NCBI RefSeq assembly: GCF_004364165.1
Contig: NZ_SOAY01000012.1
Span: 124,001 to 188,000, forward strand
Source of the DNA: Maribacter spongiicola
GTDB taxonomy: Bacteria > Bacteroidota > Bacteroidia > Flavobacteriales > Flavobacteriaceae
DNA: 64,000 bases
Direction: 5' to 3'
Shown: in pieces, positions 1-9,395 of the stretch
Layout of the letters: each line of letters begins with the position of its first letter
Numbering within the stretch: the stretch's first letter is position 1
Program-made: the position numbers and the translations under genes
Notes under the pieces: generated by a model
What the model was told of the DNA's origin: nothing
Databases searched by the model: none
The model's input: only the letters and a program-made list of their open reading frames with translations

Positions 1-35
1 TTAAAGTTGTTCTTTTTTTATTCAACTTCTTTTTT

Positions 36-56
36 TATATTTGTTTAATCGATTAA
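36..56 (+). promoter_or_regulatory. Promoter -7 element with LacI-type operator 1
   Basis: TATATTTG at 36-43 fits the Bacteroidota -7 consensus TAnnTTTG. It is followed at once by the perfect 12-bp palindrome TTAATCGATTAA at 45-56, the shape of a LacI-family operator with a central CG. An operator on the transcription start would block initiation. The regulator gene is not in the window. Promoter assignment is inference; the palindrome is directly visible. Confidence 0.6.
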
Positions 57-122
57 CCAAAAGTAAGACTTTAATTCACTTAATCAAAAAATGTCTTTTT
101 TTGGTTATTTTTTACCTTAAAT

Positions 123-138
123 GGTTAATCGATTAAAC
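123..138 (+). promoter_or_regulatory. LacI-type operator 2 upstream of kdgK
   Basis: The same perfect core TTAATCGATTAA recurs at 125-136, exactly 80 bp from the first copy and about 40 bp before the kdgK start. Two identical operators at this spacing could allow repression by looping. Control of KDG genes by a LacI-type regulator responding to a uronate-derived ligand is inference. Confidence 0.65.
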
Positions 139-175
139 AAACGATAAATCAGTATATATTAAACTTAATATTCAC

Positions 176-1222
176 ATGAAAAAAGTAGTAACATTCGGCG
201 AGATTATGCTTCGCTTAGCACCAGAAGGATTTTTAAGATTTTCACAAGCAAATAGATTTGATGCTATTTACGGTGGTGGCGAATCTAACGTAGCTGTTTC
301 TTTAGCTAATTATGGCGTTCCTGTAGATTTCGTAACTCGTTTACCAAAGAATGATATTGGTGAATGTGCAATGATGGAAATGCGTAAAAGAGGTGTTGGT
401 GTAGATAAAATTGTTTACGGTGGCGATCGTTTAGGCATCTATTTCTTAGAAACTGGTGCAGTATCTAGAGGTAGTAAAGTAGTATACGATAGAGCACATT
501 CTGCTATTGCTGAAATTGAATCTGGCATGATCGATTGGGATGCTGTTTTTGAAGGTGTAGAATGGTTTCATTGGACGGGTATTACACCTGCAATTTCTCA
601 AGGAGCTGCAGATGTTTGTTTAGAAGCTGTAAAAGCTGCTAGTGCAAAAGGAATTACTATTTCTACAGATTTAAATTATAGAGCTAAACTTTGGACATTC
701 TGTGATGATGCTCATAGAGAAAAAATCATGTCTGGTTTAACTGAATACTGTGATGTTATTTTAGGTAACGAAGAAGATGCTGAAAAGCACTTTGGTATTC
801 ACCCAGAAGGACTTGATGTTCATAAAGATGGTGCTGACGTAAAAGCGGAAGCTTTCTTATCTGTATGTAAGCAGATGATGAAGAAATTCCCAAAAGCTAA
901 AAAGGTAATTACAACCTTAAGAGGTTCTATTTCTGCATCGCACAACACATGGGCAGGTGTATTATGGGATGGTACTAAAATGTACGAAACTCGTCAATAC
1001 CAGATTACAGATATCGTTGACCGTGTTGGTGGTGGTGATTCTTTCATGGGTGGTTTGATCTACGGATTATTGAAATACCCAGAGGATGATCAGAATGCAC
1101 TTGATTTTGCAGTTGCTGCATCTTGTTTAAAGCATACTATTAAAGGTGATGCCAACCTTGTAACAGTTTCTGAAGTTGAGAAACTTATGGGCGGTGATGC
1201 TTCTGGTAGAGTTGCTAGATAA
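176..1222 (+). CDS. kdgK: 2-keto-3-deoxygluconate kinase (PfkB family)
   Basis: A PfkB/ribokinase-fold sugar kinase of 348 residues that should phosphorylate 2-keto-3-deoxygluconate (KDG) to KDPG in the cytoplasm. The N-terminal GEIMLRL stretch, the glycine pair before the substrate loop (YGGGESNVA) and the C-terminal anion-hole motif VGGGDSF, with catalytic Asp288, are all present. It is the first gene of a three-gene operon: a phosphofructokinase follows after 38 bp and KDPG aldolase comes third. The aldolase supports KDG as substrate over other sugars. Two LacI-type operators lie upstream. In marine flavobacteria such pairs serve alginate or other uronate breakdown; that substrate is inference. 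Confidence 0.88.
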   Translation: MKKVVTFGEIMLRLAPEGFLRFSQANRFDAIYGGGESNVAVSLANYGVPVDFVTRLPKNDIGECAMMEMRKRGVGVDKIVYGGDRLGIYFLETGAVSRGSKVVYDRAHSAIAEIESGMIDWDAVFEGVEWFHWTGITPAISQGAADVCLEAVKAASAKGITISTDLNYRAKLWTFCDDAHREKIMSGLTEYCDVILGNEEDAEKHFGIHPEGLDVHKDGADVKAEAFLSVCKQMMKKFPKAKKVITTLRGSISASHNTWAGVLWDGTKMYETRQYQITDIVDRVGGGDSFMGGLIYGLLKYPEDDQNALDFAVAASCLKHTIKGDANLVTVSEVEKLMGGDASGRVAR

Positions 1223-1260
1223 TTAGAAAACTACTTTAGACACCTTCTAAAAATAAAAAA

Positions 1261-2481
1261 ATGTCGAAAAAATCTGTTTTAATTCTTTGCGGTGGCGGAC
1301 CTGCACCTGGTATAAATACCGTAATCAGTACCGTGGCAAAGGCTTTCTTAAAAGATAATTATCGAGTTTTAGGTTTGCATGAAGGTTTTAAAGGAATTTT
1401 TGATGAAAATCCGCAAATCAAGGAATTCGATTTTTTCCATGCCGATAGGATTTTCAGTAGAGGTGGCTCAACATTAATAATGAGCCGTTTTAAACCTAAA
1501 AACGAAAAACTAAACACTAACCTGTTTATTGATAATAATGTAAAACTGTTGGTAAGTATTGGTGGTGACGACACTGCTTCTACTGCCAACAGAATTACTG
1601 GGTTTTTAAAGAAAGAAGGTATTTCAATTGCTAACATTCACGTACCTAAAACTATTGATAACGATTTACCGTTACCAGATAGAAACCCAACATTTGGGTT
1701 CCATTCTGCAAAAGATGAAGGTGTTCGTATTGGTAATACAACCTATGAAGATGCTCGTACCAGTCAAAACTGGTTTGTAATGTCTACCATGGGTCGTTCT
1801 GCAGGGCATTTAGCATTTGGTATTGCAGCTAGCTGCCACTACCCTATGATGATTATACCAGAAATGTTTGACCGCACTTCTATCACTTTTGATAAGGTAG
1901 TTAGAATGGTCATTTCTTCAATGATCAAACGTAAAATTGAAAATATCAACTACGGTGTAGCATTAATTAGTGAAGGGGTTTTTCATAATATGCCAGACTC
2001 TGAATTGAATAAGTGTGATATTAAATTCACCTATGATGATCATGGGCACCCAGAGTTAGGAAATGTAAGTAAAGCGCATATTTTTAATATGCTCGTTCAA
2101 AAGAAATTAAAAGAGTTAGGTATTGATATTAAAAGTAGACCAGTAGAACTAGGCTACGAATTACGCTGTTGCAGACCTATAGGTTTTGACCTTACCTTAT
2201 GTACGGTTCTAGGTCTTGGCGTAAAAAAATTATTTGACGAAGGTAAAAGTGGCTGTATGATTACTGCAAATTCCAGAGGTGAAATTACGCCGTTGTTCTT
2301 ATCAGAAATTCAAGATGAGAACGGTAAAATTGCCCCTCGTTTGGTAGATATCAATTCAGAATTAGCAGAATTATGCTTTCAAAACTTATTCTATATAGGT
2401 GAAGACGATTATGAGGATGCAAAAAAATATGTAGACAACCCTTCGGACTACGATTTCAACAAAATTTTAACTGAGAAATAA
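1261..2481 (+). CDS. pfp: 6-phosphofructokinase, PPi-dependent type
   Basis: A PfkA-family enzyme of 406 residues that phosphorylates fructose 6-phosphate. Residues that separate PPi-dependent from ATP-dependent enzymes point to PPi: GGDD at 101-104 instead of GGDGS, and PKTIDND at 129-135 with Lys instead of Gly. The MGR substrate motif is at 177-179. The PPi reaction is reversible, so the enzyme could run as a gluconeogenic step. It sits between kdgK and the KDPG aldolase, with 38 and 8 bp gaps, implying co-transcription with uronate catabolism, which yields only pyruvate and triose phosphate. Phosphoryl donor is inferred from motifs, not shown. Confidence 0.85.
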   Translation: MSKKSVLILCGGGPAPGINTVISTVAKAFLKDNYRVLGLHEGFKGIFDENPQIKEFDFFHADRIFSRGGSTLIMSRFKPKNEKLNTNLFIDNNVKLLVSIGGDDTASTANRITGFLKKEGISIANIHVPKTIDNDLPLPDRNPTFGFHSAKDEGVRIGNTTYEDARTSQNWFVMSTMGRSAGHLAFGIAASCHYPMMIIPEMFDRTSITFDKVVRMVISSMIKRKIENINYGVALISEGVFHNMPDSELNKCDIKFTYDDHGHPELGNVSKAHIFNMLVQKKLKELGIDIKSRPVELGYELRCCRPIGFDLTLCTVLGLGVKKLFDEGKSGCMITANSRGEITPLFLSEIQDENGKIAPRLVDINSELAELCFQNLFYIGEDDYEDAKKYVDNPSDYDFNKILTEK

Positions 2482-2489
2482 AAAAATAG

Positions 2490-3158
2490 ATGGCACAATA
2501 TTCAAGAATAGAAGTAGCAAACGTAATGAAGGAAACTGGTATGGTTCCTTTATTTTATCACCCAGATGTAGAATTAGGTAAAAAGGTTTTACAAGCTTGT
2601 TACGATGGTGGTGCACGTTTAATGGAATTTACCGCTCGTGGCGATTTCGCTTTCGAAGTTTTTTCTGAATTAAACAAATATGCTATCCAAAACTTACCGG
2701 GTATGATTATGGGTGTAGGATCTATTACAGATGCTGCAGCTGCTTCATACTACATGTCTATTGGTGCAAATTTCATTGTAACCCCTTCTTTAAGAGAAGA
2801 TATTGCAATAGTTTGTAACCGTAGAAAAGTTTTATGGTCTCCTGGTTGTGGTTCATTAACCGAAATCAACAAAGCGGAAGAAATGGGCTGTGAGATTGTA
2901 AAATTATTCCCTGGTGATCTTTACGGACCTGGTTTCGTTAAAGGAATTAAAGGACCTCAACCTTGGACAAGCATTATGCCGACAGGTGGTGTTAGTACCG
3001 ATGAAGCCAACCTTAAAGGTTGGTTCGATGCAGGCGTTACTTGTGTTGGTATGGGATCAAAATTGATTAGTAAAGAAATTTTAGCAAATAAAGATTACGC
3101 TGGTTTAGAAGCTTTGGTAAAAAACACTTTGGCTACTATCAAAGAATTGCGTTCATAA
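2490..3158 (+). CDS. eda: 2-keto-3-deoxy-6-phosphogluconate aldolase
   Basis: A class I aldolase of the KDPG/KHG family, 222 residues, splitting KDPG into pyruvate and glyceraldehyde 3-phosphate. The Schiff-base lysine is Lys138 in EIVKLFPG, and the catalytic glutamate is Glu46 in LMEFT. Phosphate-binding glycines follow in MPTGGVS near the C-terminus. The start is 8 bp after the phosphofructokinase stop. With kdgK it completes the lower KDG pathway. Family identity is clear; use with alginate-derived rather than pectin- or gluconate-derived KDG is inference. Confidence 0.92.
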   Translation: MAQYSRIEVANVMKETGMVPLFYHPDVELGKKVLQACYDGGARLMEFTARGDFAFEVFSELNKYAIQNLPGMIMGVGSITDAAAASYYMSIGANFIVTPSLREDIAIVCNRRKVLWSPGCGSLTEINKAEEMGCEIVKLFPGDLYGPGFVKGIKGPQPWTSIMPTGGVSTDEANLKGWFDAGVTCVGMGSKLISKEILANKDYAGLEALVKNTLATIKELRS

Positions 3159-3419
3159 GGTATAGAGGTAACAAACACCAAGTGAATTCAACATTCACTA
3201 AGTGCTGCCTTTTAAAAGTGCATATTTAAGTTGTTAGTTGGAAAAGGGCATTTAAACTTGGGCATTACGCTGAAGTTTGGTGCTCTTTTTGTTTAAACTA
3301 TAATTAAGACTCTTCTATATGTAAATTAACTCGTTCATATTCAAAGCTATTATTTTATAGGAGTAATAACTACGCTCTAATTCAAAAAATAATACCTAAA
3401 AAGTTTCTACATTAGAGGA
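3159..3419. other. Intergenic region after the KDG operon
   Basis: It holds a short hairpin at 3181-3199 (AGTGAAT, loop TCAAC, ATTCACT) 22 bp after the aldolase stop. No uridine run follows, so it is a weak terminator candidate or an mRNA 3'-end stabiliser. I see no gene here. Confidence 0.4.
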
Positions 3420-5081
3420 ATGAAATACAATAAAGTTTCATTTATTATACCTACTCTAATTCTTTACGTTTTTGCATTTTGCTTTTCTTTAAGTTCTGCA
3501 GCACAAACGCCATCTGATAGTTCACTTTTTTTTCGAAATGCGATTGTTAATCCGGTTGAACCTCAAGACCTTCCTTCGGGTATTCACTTTTTTACCAAGC
3601 AAAAAGAAAACCATTTAGAATTGCAGGACACACTTAAAGTCATTTACGATTTAAGGCTTTTATCTATTGCTGAATTTAAAATAGGAAACAATTTCAACAG
3701 CGAAAACCATGTCGTAGAAGCTTTGAACCTAATTAATTCAATGGCAACCAAAGACACCTTAATTAACGCCAGAGTAGGCTTATACAATCAATTAGGTAGA
3801 ATATATAGAACTTCCAATAATTTTAATGAAGCTATTAATTCATTTGATCAGGCTTTACAAATAGCTACAAATTTAAAGGACAGTGTAATTATACTAAATA
3901 ATAAAGCCAATATATACACAGACGAATTAGCTTATTCTAAAGCACTCGAAATATATCGATTACTTCACCAAAAACAATCGGAATTAAACAATTACGAACT
4001 AGGTTTAATCGTCGACAACTTAGGGCACGCGCAGGCCAAACTAAACCAACCTGATGCTTTAAAGAATTTAAAAAGGGCTTTTGATATTCGTGAAAAAAAT
4101 AATGATATTATTGGGTTACATTCTAGCACTACACATTTGTCTCAATATTATTTAGATAAAAAAGACACGACCAATGCTTTAGTATTTGCTGAAAAAACAT
4201 TGGCATTATCAAATAAAATAAATAGTAGCTCTTTTAAAATCGAAGCAATTTCTTTACTCATGAATTTAAATAAAAATCCGCTTGTTCATGAATATTTAAG
4301 ACTGAACGATAGTATTACAAATGCCAAACAAATAGCAGAAAATAAAAATGCATTTCTAAAATACAACGTTTCCGAAGAACAGAAAAAAACTCAAGCTAGC
4401 ATATTACTTCAAGAAATAGAATCTCGCAAACGATTGGCTTACCAAGCTCTGGCATTCATTATTTTTTTAATCTTAGTTGGTTCTTACTTTATCTATCGCA
4501 ACAGATACCGTAAAGCTAAAATTGAAGAAATCTATAAAACAGAAACCAGAATTGCTAAAAAAGTACATGATGAAGTAGCTAATGACATGTATAAAGTAAT
4601 GACCTCACTTGAAAATAATTCGGGCATTGATAGTAAGATTATTGATGAAATGGAAAAAATTTATACTAAAACAAGAGATATTTCTAGAGAAAATAGCGCA
4701 ATTGACCTTAGAGAGGATTTTGGATTACAATTAAATGATTTACTCTTAGGATATAAGAACGATAAGGTCAAAGTAATTACGAAAAACCTTTCAAAAATGC
4801 CTTGGGATACCGTTCCTGAACTCAAAAAAACTACTGTTTACAGGGTATTACAAGAACTCATGACCAATATGAGAAAACATAGTAAGGCAACATTCGTAAC
4901 TTTAATATTTGAAAAAGAAGGTTCTAAAATGCACATACGTTATAAGGATAATGGCGTTGGATGTGATCTTTTTAAAAAAAATGGCCTGCAACATACGGAA
5001 TCCCGTATCGCTTCTATAAATGGAACTATTAATTTTGAATCTAAGCAAGGTGATGGCTTTAAGGCATCCATAATAATTTAG
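3420..5081 (+). CDS. TPR-containing sensor histidine kinase
   Basis: A 553-residue membrane sensor. It has an N-terminal signal/anchor segment (about 8-28), tetratricopeptide-like helices from roughly 90 to 310, a coiled stretch, one transmembrane helix near 343-360 and a cytoplasmic kinase. The likely phospho-acceptor is His383 in KKVHDEVAND, HisKA_3 style. The ATPase domain near 470-553 has an N-box-like NMRKHSKA and a DNGVGC G1 box. This architecture is common in Bacteroidota. The stop is followed after 3 bp by its response regulator. The signal sensed is unknown. Confidence 0.85.
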   Translation: MKYNKVSFIIPTLILYVFAFCFSLSSAAQTPSDSSLFFRNAIVNPVEPQDLPSGIHFFTKQKENHLELQDTLKVIYDLRLLSIAEFKIGNNFNSENHVVEALNLINSMATKDTLINARVGLYNQLGRIYRTSNNFNEAINSFDQALQIATNLKDSVIILNNKANIYTDELAYSKALEIYRLLHQKQSELNNYELGLIVDNLGHAQAKLNQPDALKNLKRAFDIREKNNDIIGLHSSTTHLSQYYLDKKDTTNALVFAEKTLALSNKINSSSFKIEAISLLMNLNKNPLVHEYLRLNDSITNAKQIAENKNAFLKYNVSEEQKKTQASILLQEIESRKRLAYQALAFIIFLILVGSYFIYRNRYRKAKIEEIYKTETRIAKKVHDEVANDMYKVMTSLENNSGIDSKIIDEMEKIYTKTRDISRENSAIDLREDFGLQLNDLLLGYKNDKVKVITKNLSKMPWDTVPELKKTTVYRVLQELMTNMRKHSKATFVTLIFEKEGSKMHIRYKDNGVGCDLFKKNGLQHTESRIASINGTINFESKQGDGFKASIII

Positions 5082-5084
5082 CGC

Positions 5085-5750
5085 ATGTTCAAAAAAGTTT
5101 TAATCGCGGAAGATATGGAGGACATCAACAAAGGTGTATTTTCATTACTGACCGAATTGGGAGTTACACAAATAGATCAAGTTCAGTATTGTGATGATGC
5201 GTACTTAAAAATCAAAAGGGCCGATCTTGACAAGATACCATTTGACCTGGTTATATCTGATCTCTCTTTTAAAGTAGATCACAGATCACAAACCTACACT
5301 TCTGGGCACTCGTTGGTAGAAAAACTGAAAACGGAATTTCCTGAAATAAAAGTAATTGTGTATTCTGTTGAAGATAGATTACAAGCCGTAAGAACCTTAT
5401 TTACCCAACATCATATTGATGCTTATGTATGTAAGAGCAGAAACGGACTCAAAAATCTCACCCAAGCTATCAATGAAATAGTTGAAGGAAATACCTTTTT
5501 ATCTCCTGAAGTGGCTAATGCCTTTAGCAGTGAAAATGAATTAGAGATAGATGATTACGATATTTCTCTGTTAGATCATCTTAGCAAAGGCTTATCTCAA
5601 GATGAAATCAGTGCTTTATATAGAAAAGAGAATATAATGCCCGCTAGCCTAAGTTCTATTGAAAAGCGTTTAAATAAGTTACGCTTACAATTCAACGCCA
5701 ATAACGCCATACACCTTGTGGCCATCGTTAAAGATTTAGGACTTATTTAA
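5085..5750 (+). CDS. Response regulator with LuxR-like C-terminus
   Basis: A 221-residue regulator. The receiver domain (1-130) has acidic residues Glu9/Asp10, phospho-acceptor Asp59 in LVISDLS and a conserved Lys in VCKSRNG. The C-terminal 60 residues form a divergent helix-turn-helix: GLSQDEISALY followed by a recognition-type helix around SSIEKRLNKLR, as in the LuxR/NarL group but poorly matching. The gene starts 3 bp after the TPR kinase and is almost certainly its partner. Target genes cannot be deduced from the window. Confidence 0.85.
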   Translation: MFKKVLIAEDMEDINKGVFSLLTELGVTQIDQVQYCDDAYLKIKRADLDKIPFDLVISDLSFKVDHRSQTYTSGHSLVEKLKTEFPEIKVIVYSVEDRLQAVRTLFTQHHIDAYVCKSRNGLKNLTQAINEIVEGNTFLSPEVANAFSSENELEIDDYDISLLDHLSKGLSQDEISALYRKENIMPASLSSIEKRLNKLRLQFNANNAIHLVAIVKDLGLI

Positions 5751-5940
5751 TGGTTTTATAATACATTACGGAAAACCGTAATTAACTTATAAATAATGGG
5801 ATTACTTTTGATCTCACCTAGCAATAGGCATACTAACCAGTAATTAAAACATAGATGCTACGGCCATCCTACTGATGAGGTATTTCGGGGGAACTAACCG
5901 ATTTGGTGGGAATGGCCTATTTTTGAACCGATATCCCAAA
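5751..5940. other. Structured intergenic region between convergent genes
   Basis: It contains a perfect 7-bp hairpin ATTACGG-AAAA-CCGTAAT (5765-5782) without a T-run. Further on, a longer imperfect inverted repeat runs from GGCCATCC (about 5862) to GGGAATGGCC (about 5908). No ORF of note. It could hold the 3' ends of both transcripts, a regulatory palindrome or a small RNA; the sequence alone does not decide. Confidence 0.4.
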
Positions 5941-6831
5941 CTACACTACCGCAGCAATATCTACTGCTACATCTAATTTACTTTGACCACTACCATACAC
6001 CACCCCTTTTAAAGGAGGCACATCATAGTAATCTCTACCCCAACCTACTACAATATGTTGGTCTTTTGGTATTTGATTGTTCGTCGGGTCAAAATCTACC
6101 CAGCCAAAACCTGGTATAAATATAGCGAACCACGCATGTGACGCATCGGCACCTACCAACTTCTTTTTACCCGGGGCAGGCAATGTTTCTATATACCCGC
6201 TTATATATCTTGCAGGCAAACCAACAGAACGAATACAGGCAATTGCAATTTGTGCAAAATCTTGACAAACACCTTTCTTCTCTTTCATAACCTCTTCTAT
6301 CGGGGTAGATATGGTAGAAAATTCAGAATCAAAATCAAAATCGGTGTAAATACGCTGCATCAATTCGAATGCTGCATCAAAAACAGAACGATTGCCTTTA
6401 AAAGAAAGCTCGGCATATTCTCGAATAGCCCTATCTGTTCTTCTTATAAAAATGGATTCTAATATATATTGTTTGGCCTCAAGAACTTCTGGGTCCATAC
6501 CTTGTAATGCCGCTAGTGCATCATTCATCGTAATACTTTTGCAAGCTTCGCTATTGAAAGATTCTTGAAACTTGGCATATTCTCGCTTAATTTTACTCTT
6601 AGTAGTCACCTTTAAGGTTCTATGCTCTGTCTGTATTGAAAAACGTGTAATATAATTACCGAAAAAATCTATTCGCTCACTTATCTCTGCAGGCTCGGGC
6701 GTAATTTCTATTTTATAGGATAGTAGCTCTTGACCTTTAGATTCTCTTGGTCTAAGGGTGGCTATATTATGACAATAGCTAACAGGGGCATTATAATCGT
6801 ACTTGGTAATATGTGTTACGTTGAATATCAT
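5941..6831 (-). CDS. Transglutaminase-like cysteine peptidase
   Basis: A 296-residue bacterial transglutaminase-like protein: an N-terminal beta domain (bact_transglu_N) then a transglutaminase core. The triad is visible as Cys189 in KKGVCQDF, His232 in DASHAWF and Asp248 in WVDFDPTN. I chose the ATG at 6831; an in-frame TTG at 6837 adds two residues. The upstream ATP-grasp gene ends at 6834, so the genes are coupled. This type usually occurs with ATP-grasp/alpha-E and DUF2126 genes, a setting predicted by comparative genomics to make or trim peptide conjugates. It acts in the cytoplasm, with no signal peptide. Substrate unknown. Confidence 0.85.
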   Translation of the reverse strand: MIFNVTHITKYDYNAPVSYCHNIATLRPRESKGQELLSYKIEITPEPAEISERIDFFGNYITRFSIQTEHRTLKVTTKSKIKREYAKFQESFNSEACKSITMNDALAALQGMDPEVLEAKQYILESIFIRRTDRAIREYAELSFKGNRSVFDAAFELMQRIYTDFDFDSEFSTISTPIEEVMKEKKGVCQDFAQIAIACIRSVGLPARYISGYIETLPAPGKKKLVGADASHAWFAIFIPGFGWVDFDPTNNQIPKDQHIVVGWGRDYYDVPPLKGVVYGSGQSKLDVAVDIAAVV

Positions 6832-6833
6832 AA

Positions 6834-9395
6834 TCAAATAGGAAAAGACTGTGTAAACAATTGGGTCTGCTTGGCTGTATGATTGAAATAGGTATTTGTT
6901 ATAGCTTGCGAAGCTTTATACAACAAATCTGAAAGCTCTTTTAATAGTACCTCTAAATCTTCTCGCGTAAAATCTTCTTCTGATTTTGTCATTGCCAATT
7001 TCGAAGACTCTGCCAATCGTAACTTCGAAAATGCCTCGAATACATATTTCTGATAATTACTTAATTGATGATCATGCTTAGAATGTGGTAGCCGTGCTAT
7101 ATCTTTTTGAATGCGATTGATCATAAAAGTCAATGATCGTGCATAATCTAAATCTAGCACTACCAAATCTAACACATGCGCCAACTCTATATGAGAACGG
7201 TAACTATATCTATAAATATTTAAGCTTTCGTGGCTGGTCAATAAATATTCCAATACATCATATTCTACTTGCTCTTCGTATTTTATGGTCAATAGCGCTC
7301 TACATTTGGTAATTGTTAAAGTACTCTGCTCTAATTGCAGCCCAATAAAGTATAACAACAAACCTTGTTGCACCATAATGCTTTCTTCAATTAACCCCAT
7401 AAATGCTATTAAGCGGGTAATTAATTGATTTAATACTTTTAATATTTTATTGATGGAATGGTCTTCACCATCTACTAAAGAACTCCACAATTTTTGAATA
7501 TTTTCAAAAACACGCCACATATCTGAAGACCAAAGATTACGAATGGAGTAGTAGGAATTACTGAACATGCCAATTGTATGTGCCAAACTGCCTATTCTAT
7601 TCTTATCAAGAATTACAGATAGCATTTCTTCATACGGATTGTCCATTGCCAATTTTCCGTTTTTGTCCTTTTCTATAAACCCGGGATAGGTACCTGTTAA
7701 TTGTGTTACAGCTTTAAATAACACTTTAAGTTTTTCAGAATCTGGCTTTTCATCTCTATTCTGAACAATGGCCATTTGGCGCATTACGGTTCTTAAAAAT
7801 CGCGCATTGACCAATGTACGACCTACATAGCGACCAGCCCAGTATAAATTCTCGGCCGTTAAACTTGGTAAATCGTTAAGTCCAGAAATAGCTACTGAGG
7901 ACTTCTGTTGCCAATGCCTATTTTTTTCTTCTTTGACTTGGTTTTCATCTAAAATCCAGAAATCTTTACTGGTACCGCCTCTTTGGTTTGAAACACGTAC
8001 AGTTTCGCCATCGGGTGCCACGCGTACTAAACCACCTGGCATTACGGAATATTGGTCTTTTGATGCAATACAAAAAGCTCTAGCAACCACATTTCTAGGT
8101 TCTAATTTTTCACCGGATAGATTGGGTGCCGTAGAAAAATTAATGCGCTCTTGAGCCACAAAACGGTATGGGCGTTCTAAAATAACTTTTTTGAGTTCTT
8201 CTAGTTCTTTGGGGCTCATCTGCTCGCCAAAATAAATACTTTCTCTATTGGTGCGATCTATTCTTTTGATTACTAATTCAGAAATATGCTCAAGCACATA
8301 ATTTCTTTCTTTCTCTTGCCCACACCACCATGACGCTATTTGCGGCAATTCTAATTCTTCATCTAAGAAGAATTTTGAAATGGCAGGCATAAAAGGAATT
8401 AAACCCGGATTTTCAATTACTCCGCTTCCAATTGGATTAATAACCGATACATTTTTTCTTCGTATGACATCTAATAATCCGGCAACGCCCAAATGTGAAT
8501 CTTCCCGCAATTCTAAGGGATCTGTAAAAGCATCGTCTACTCTACGTAAAACAACATCTATCTGTTTTAAACCCTGTAATGATTTCATCCAAAGAAAACC
8601 ATCTCGCACTACCAGATCATTTCCTTGTACCAGCGGATATCCTAAGAAAGAAGCCATGTAGGCATGTTCAAAATAGGTTTCGTTATGTGAACCGGGAGTA
8701 AGTATGACTATATTCGGATTCTCTTTTTTACCCGGTGCCGCATCAACGAGCATTTGGTTGAATTCTTGAAAGAACCCAGACAAACGCCTTACCTTCATTT
8801 GCGCATACATATCGGGTAATATTCTACTGGTAGTAGACCTATTTTCTAGTGCATAACCCATACCAGAAGGTGCCTCTGTACGATCATTTACGACCCACAA
8901 GCGCCCATCTGTACCACGGCAAAGATCTGCTGCATAAATGGATAGATACTGTTCTAATTTTAGCTCCATACCAGAGCATTGCCTTAAAAAACCTCGATGA
9001 CCATAGATAACTTCATAGGGCACAATGCCATTTTTTATCAGTTTTCGCTCGCCATATACATCTTTTAATACTAAATTAAGCAATTCTGCCCTTTGCTTTA
9101 AACCTGCCTCTACCTTTGTCCACTCCTCTTGGTGCAACATGAACGGAACCACATTCAGGTTCCATGGTCTGTGCATACCCTGGGGGTCATTATACACATT
9201 GTAGGTGACACCGTTTTCTGATAGTAACCAGTCAATATCTCTTTGACGTGCGGTTAAACCATTAATACCTATTTTGTCAAATCTGGTCAATAATTTGTTC
9301 CAATAGGGCTTCATACCATTGTTCAATGAATACATTTCATCATTGCCCTGTTGGGTATCATAATTATTAAACCAGGTAGTCTTTGTTGTTGGCAT
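6834..9395 (-). CDS. Circularly permuted ATP-grasp / alpha-E fusion protein
   Basis: An 853-residue two-domain protein. Residues about 70-480 are a circularly permuted ATP-grasp ligase (former DUF404/DUF407), with conserved stretches such as RTEAPSGMGYALENR and ILTPGSHNETYFEH. Residues about 510-840 are an all-helical alpha-E domain (former DUF403), beginning near LTAENLYWAGRYVGR. ATP-grasp enzymes of this kind are predicted to form peptide or amide bonds. The ATG overlaps the stop of the DUF2126 gene by one base, so the three genes form one operon. In many genomes the two domains are separate genes, so the fusion itself is a known variant. Confidence 0.87.
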   Translation of the reverse strand: MPTTKTTWFNNYDTQQGNDEMYSLNNGMKPYWNKLLTRFDKIGINGLTARQRDIDWLLSENGVTYNVYNDPQGMHRPWNLNVVPFMLHQEEWTKVEAGLKQRAELLNLVLKDVYGERKLIKNGIVPYEVIYGHRGFLRQCSGMELKLEQYLSIYAADLCRGTDGRLWVVNDRTEAPSGMGYALENRSTTSRILPDMYAQMKVRRLSGFFQEFNQMLVDAAPGKKENPNIVILTPGSHNETYFEHAYMASFLGYPLVQGNDLVVRDGFLWMKSLQGLKQIDVVLRRVDDAFTDPLELREDSHLGVAGLLDVIRRKNVSVINPIGSGVIENPGLIPFMPAISKFFLDEELELPQIASWWCGQEKERNYVLEHISELVIKRIDRTNRESIYFGEQMSPKELEELKKVILERPYRFVAQERINFSTAPNLSGEKLEPRNVVARAFCIASKDQYSVMPGGLVRVAPDGETVRVSNQRGGTSKDFWILDENQVKEEKNRHWQQKSSVAISGLNDLPSLTAENLYWAGRYVGRTLVNARFLRTVMRQMAIVQNRDEKPDSEKLKVLFKAVTQLTGTYPGFIEKDKNGKLAMDNPYEEMLSVILDKNRIGSLAHTIGMFSNSYYSIRNLWSSDMWRVFENIQKLWSSLVDGEDHSINKILKVLNQLITRLIAFMGLIEESIMVQQGLLLYFIGLQLEQSTLTITKCRALLTIKYEEQVEYDVLEYLLTSHESLNIYRYSYRSHIELAHVLDLVVLDLDYARSLTFMINRIQKDIARLPHSKHDHQLSNYQKYVFEAFSKLRLAESSKLAMTKSEEDFTREDLEVLLKELSDLLYKASQAITNTYFNHTAKQTQLFTQSFPI

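Noticed and set aside
5872-5879. CTGATGAG, the conserved core of a hammerhead ribozyme
   Set aside because: The required second core (GAAA after a paired stem II) is not at the right distance, and flanking stems do not form.
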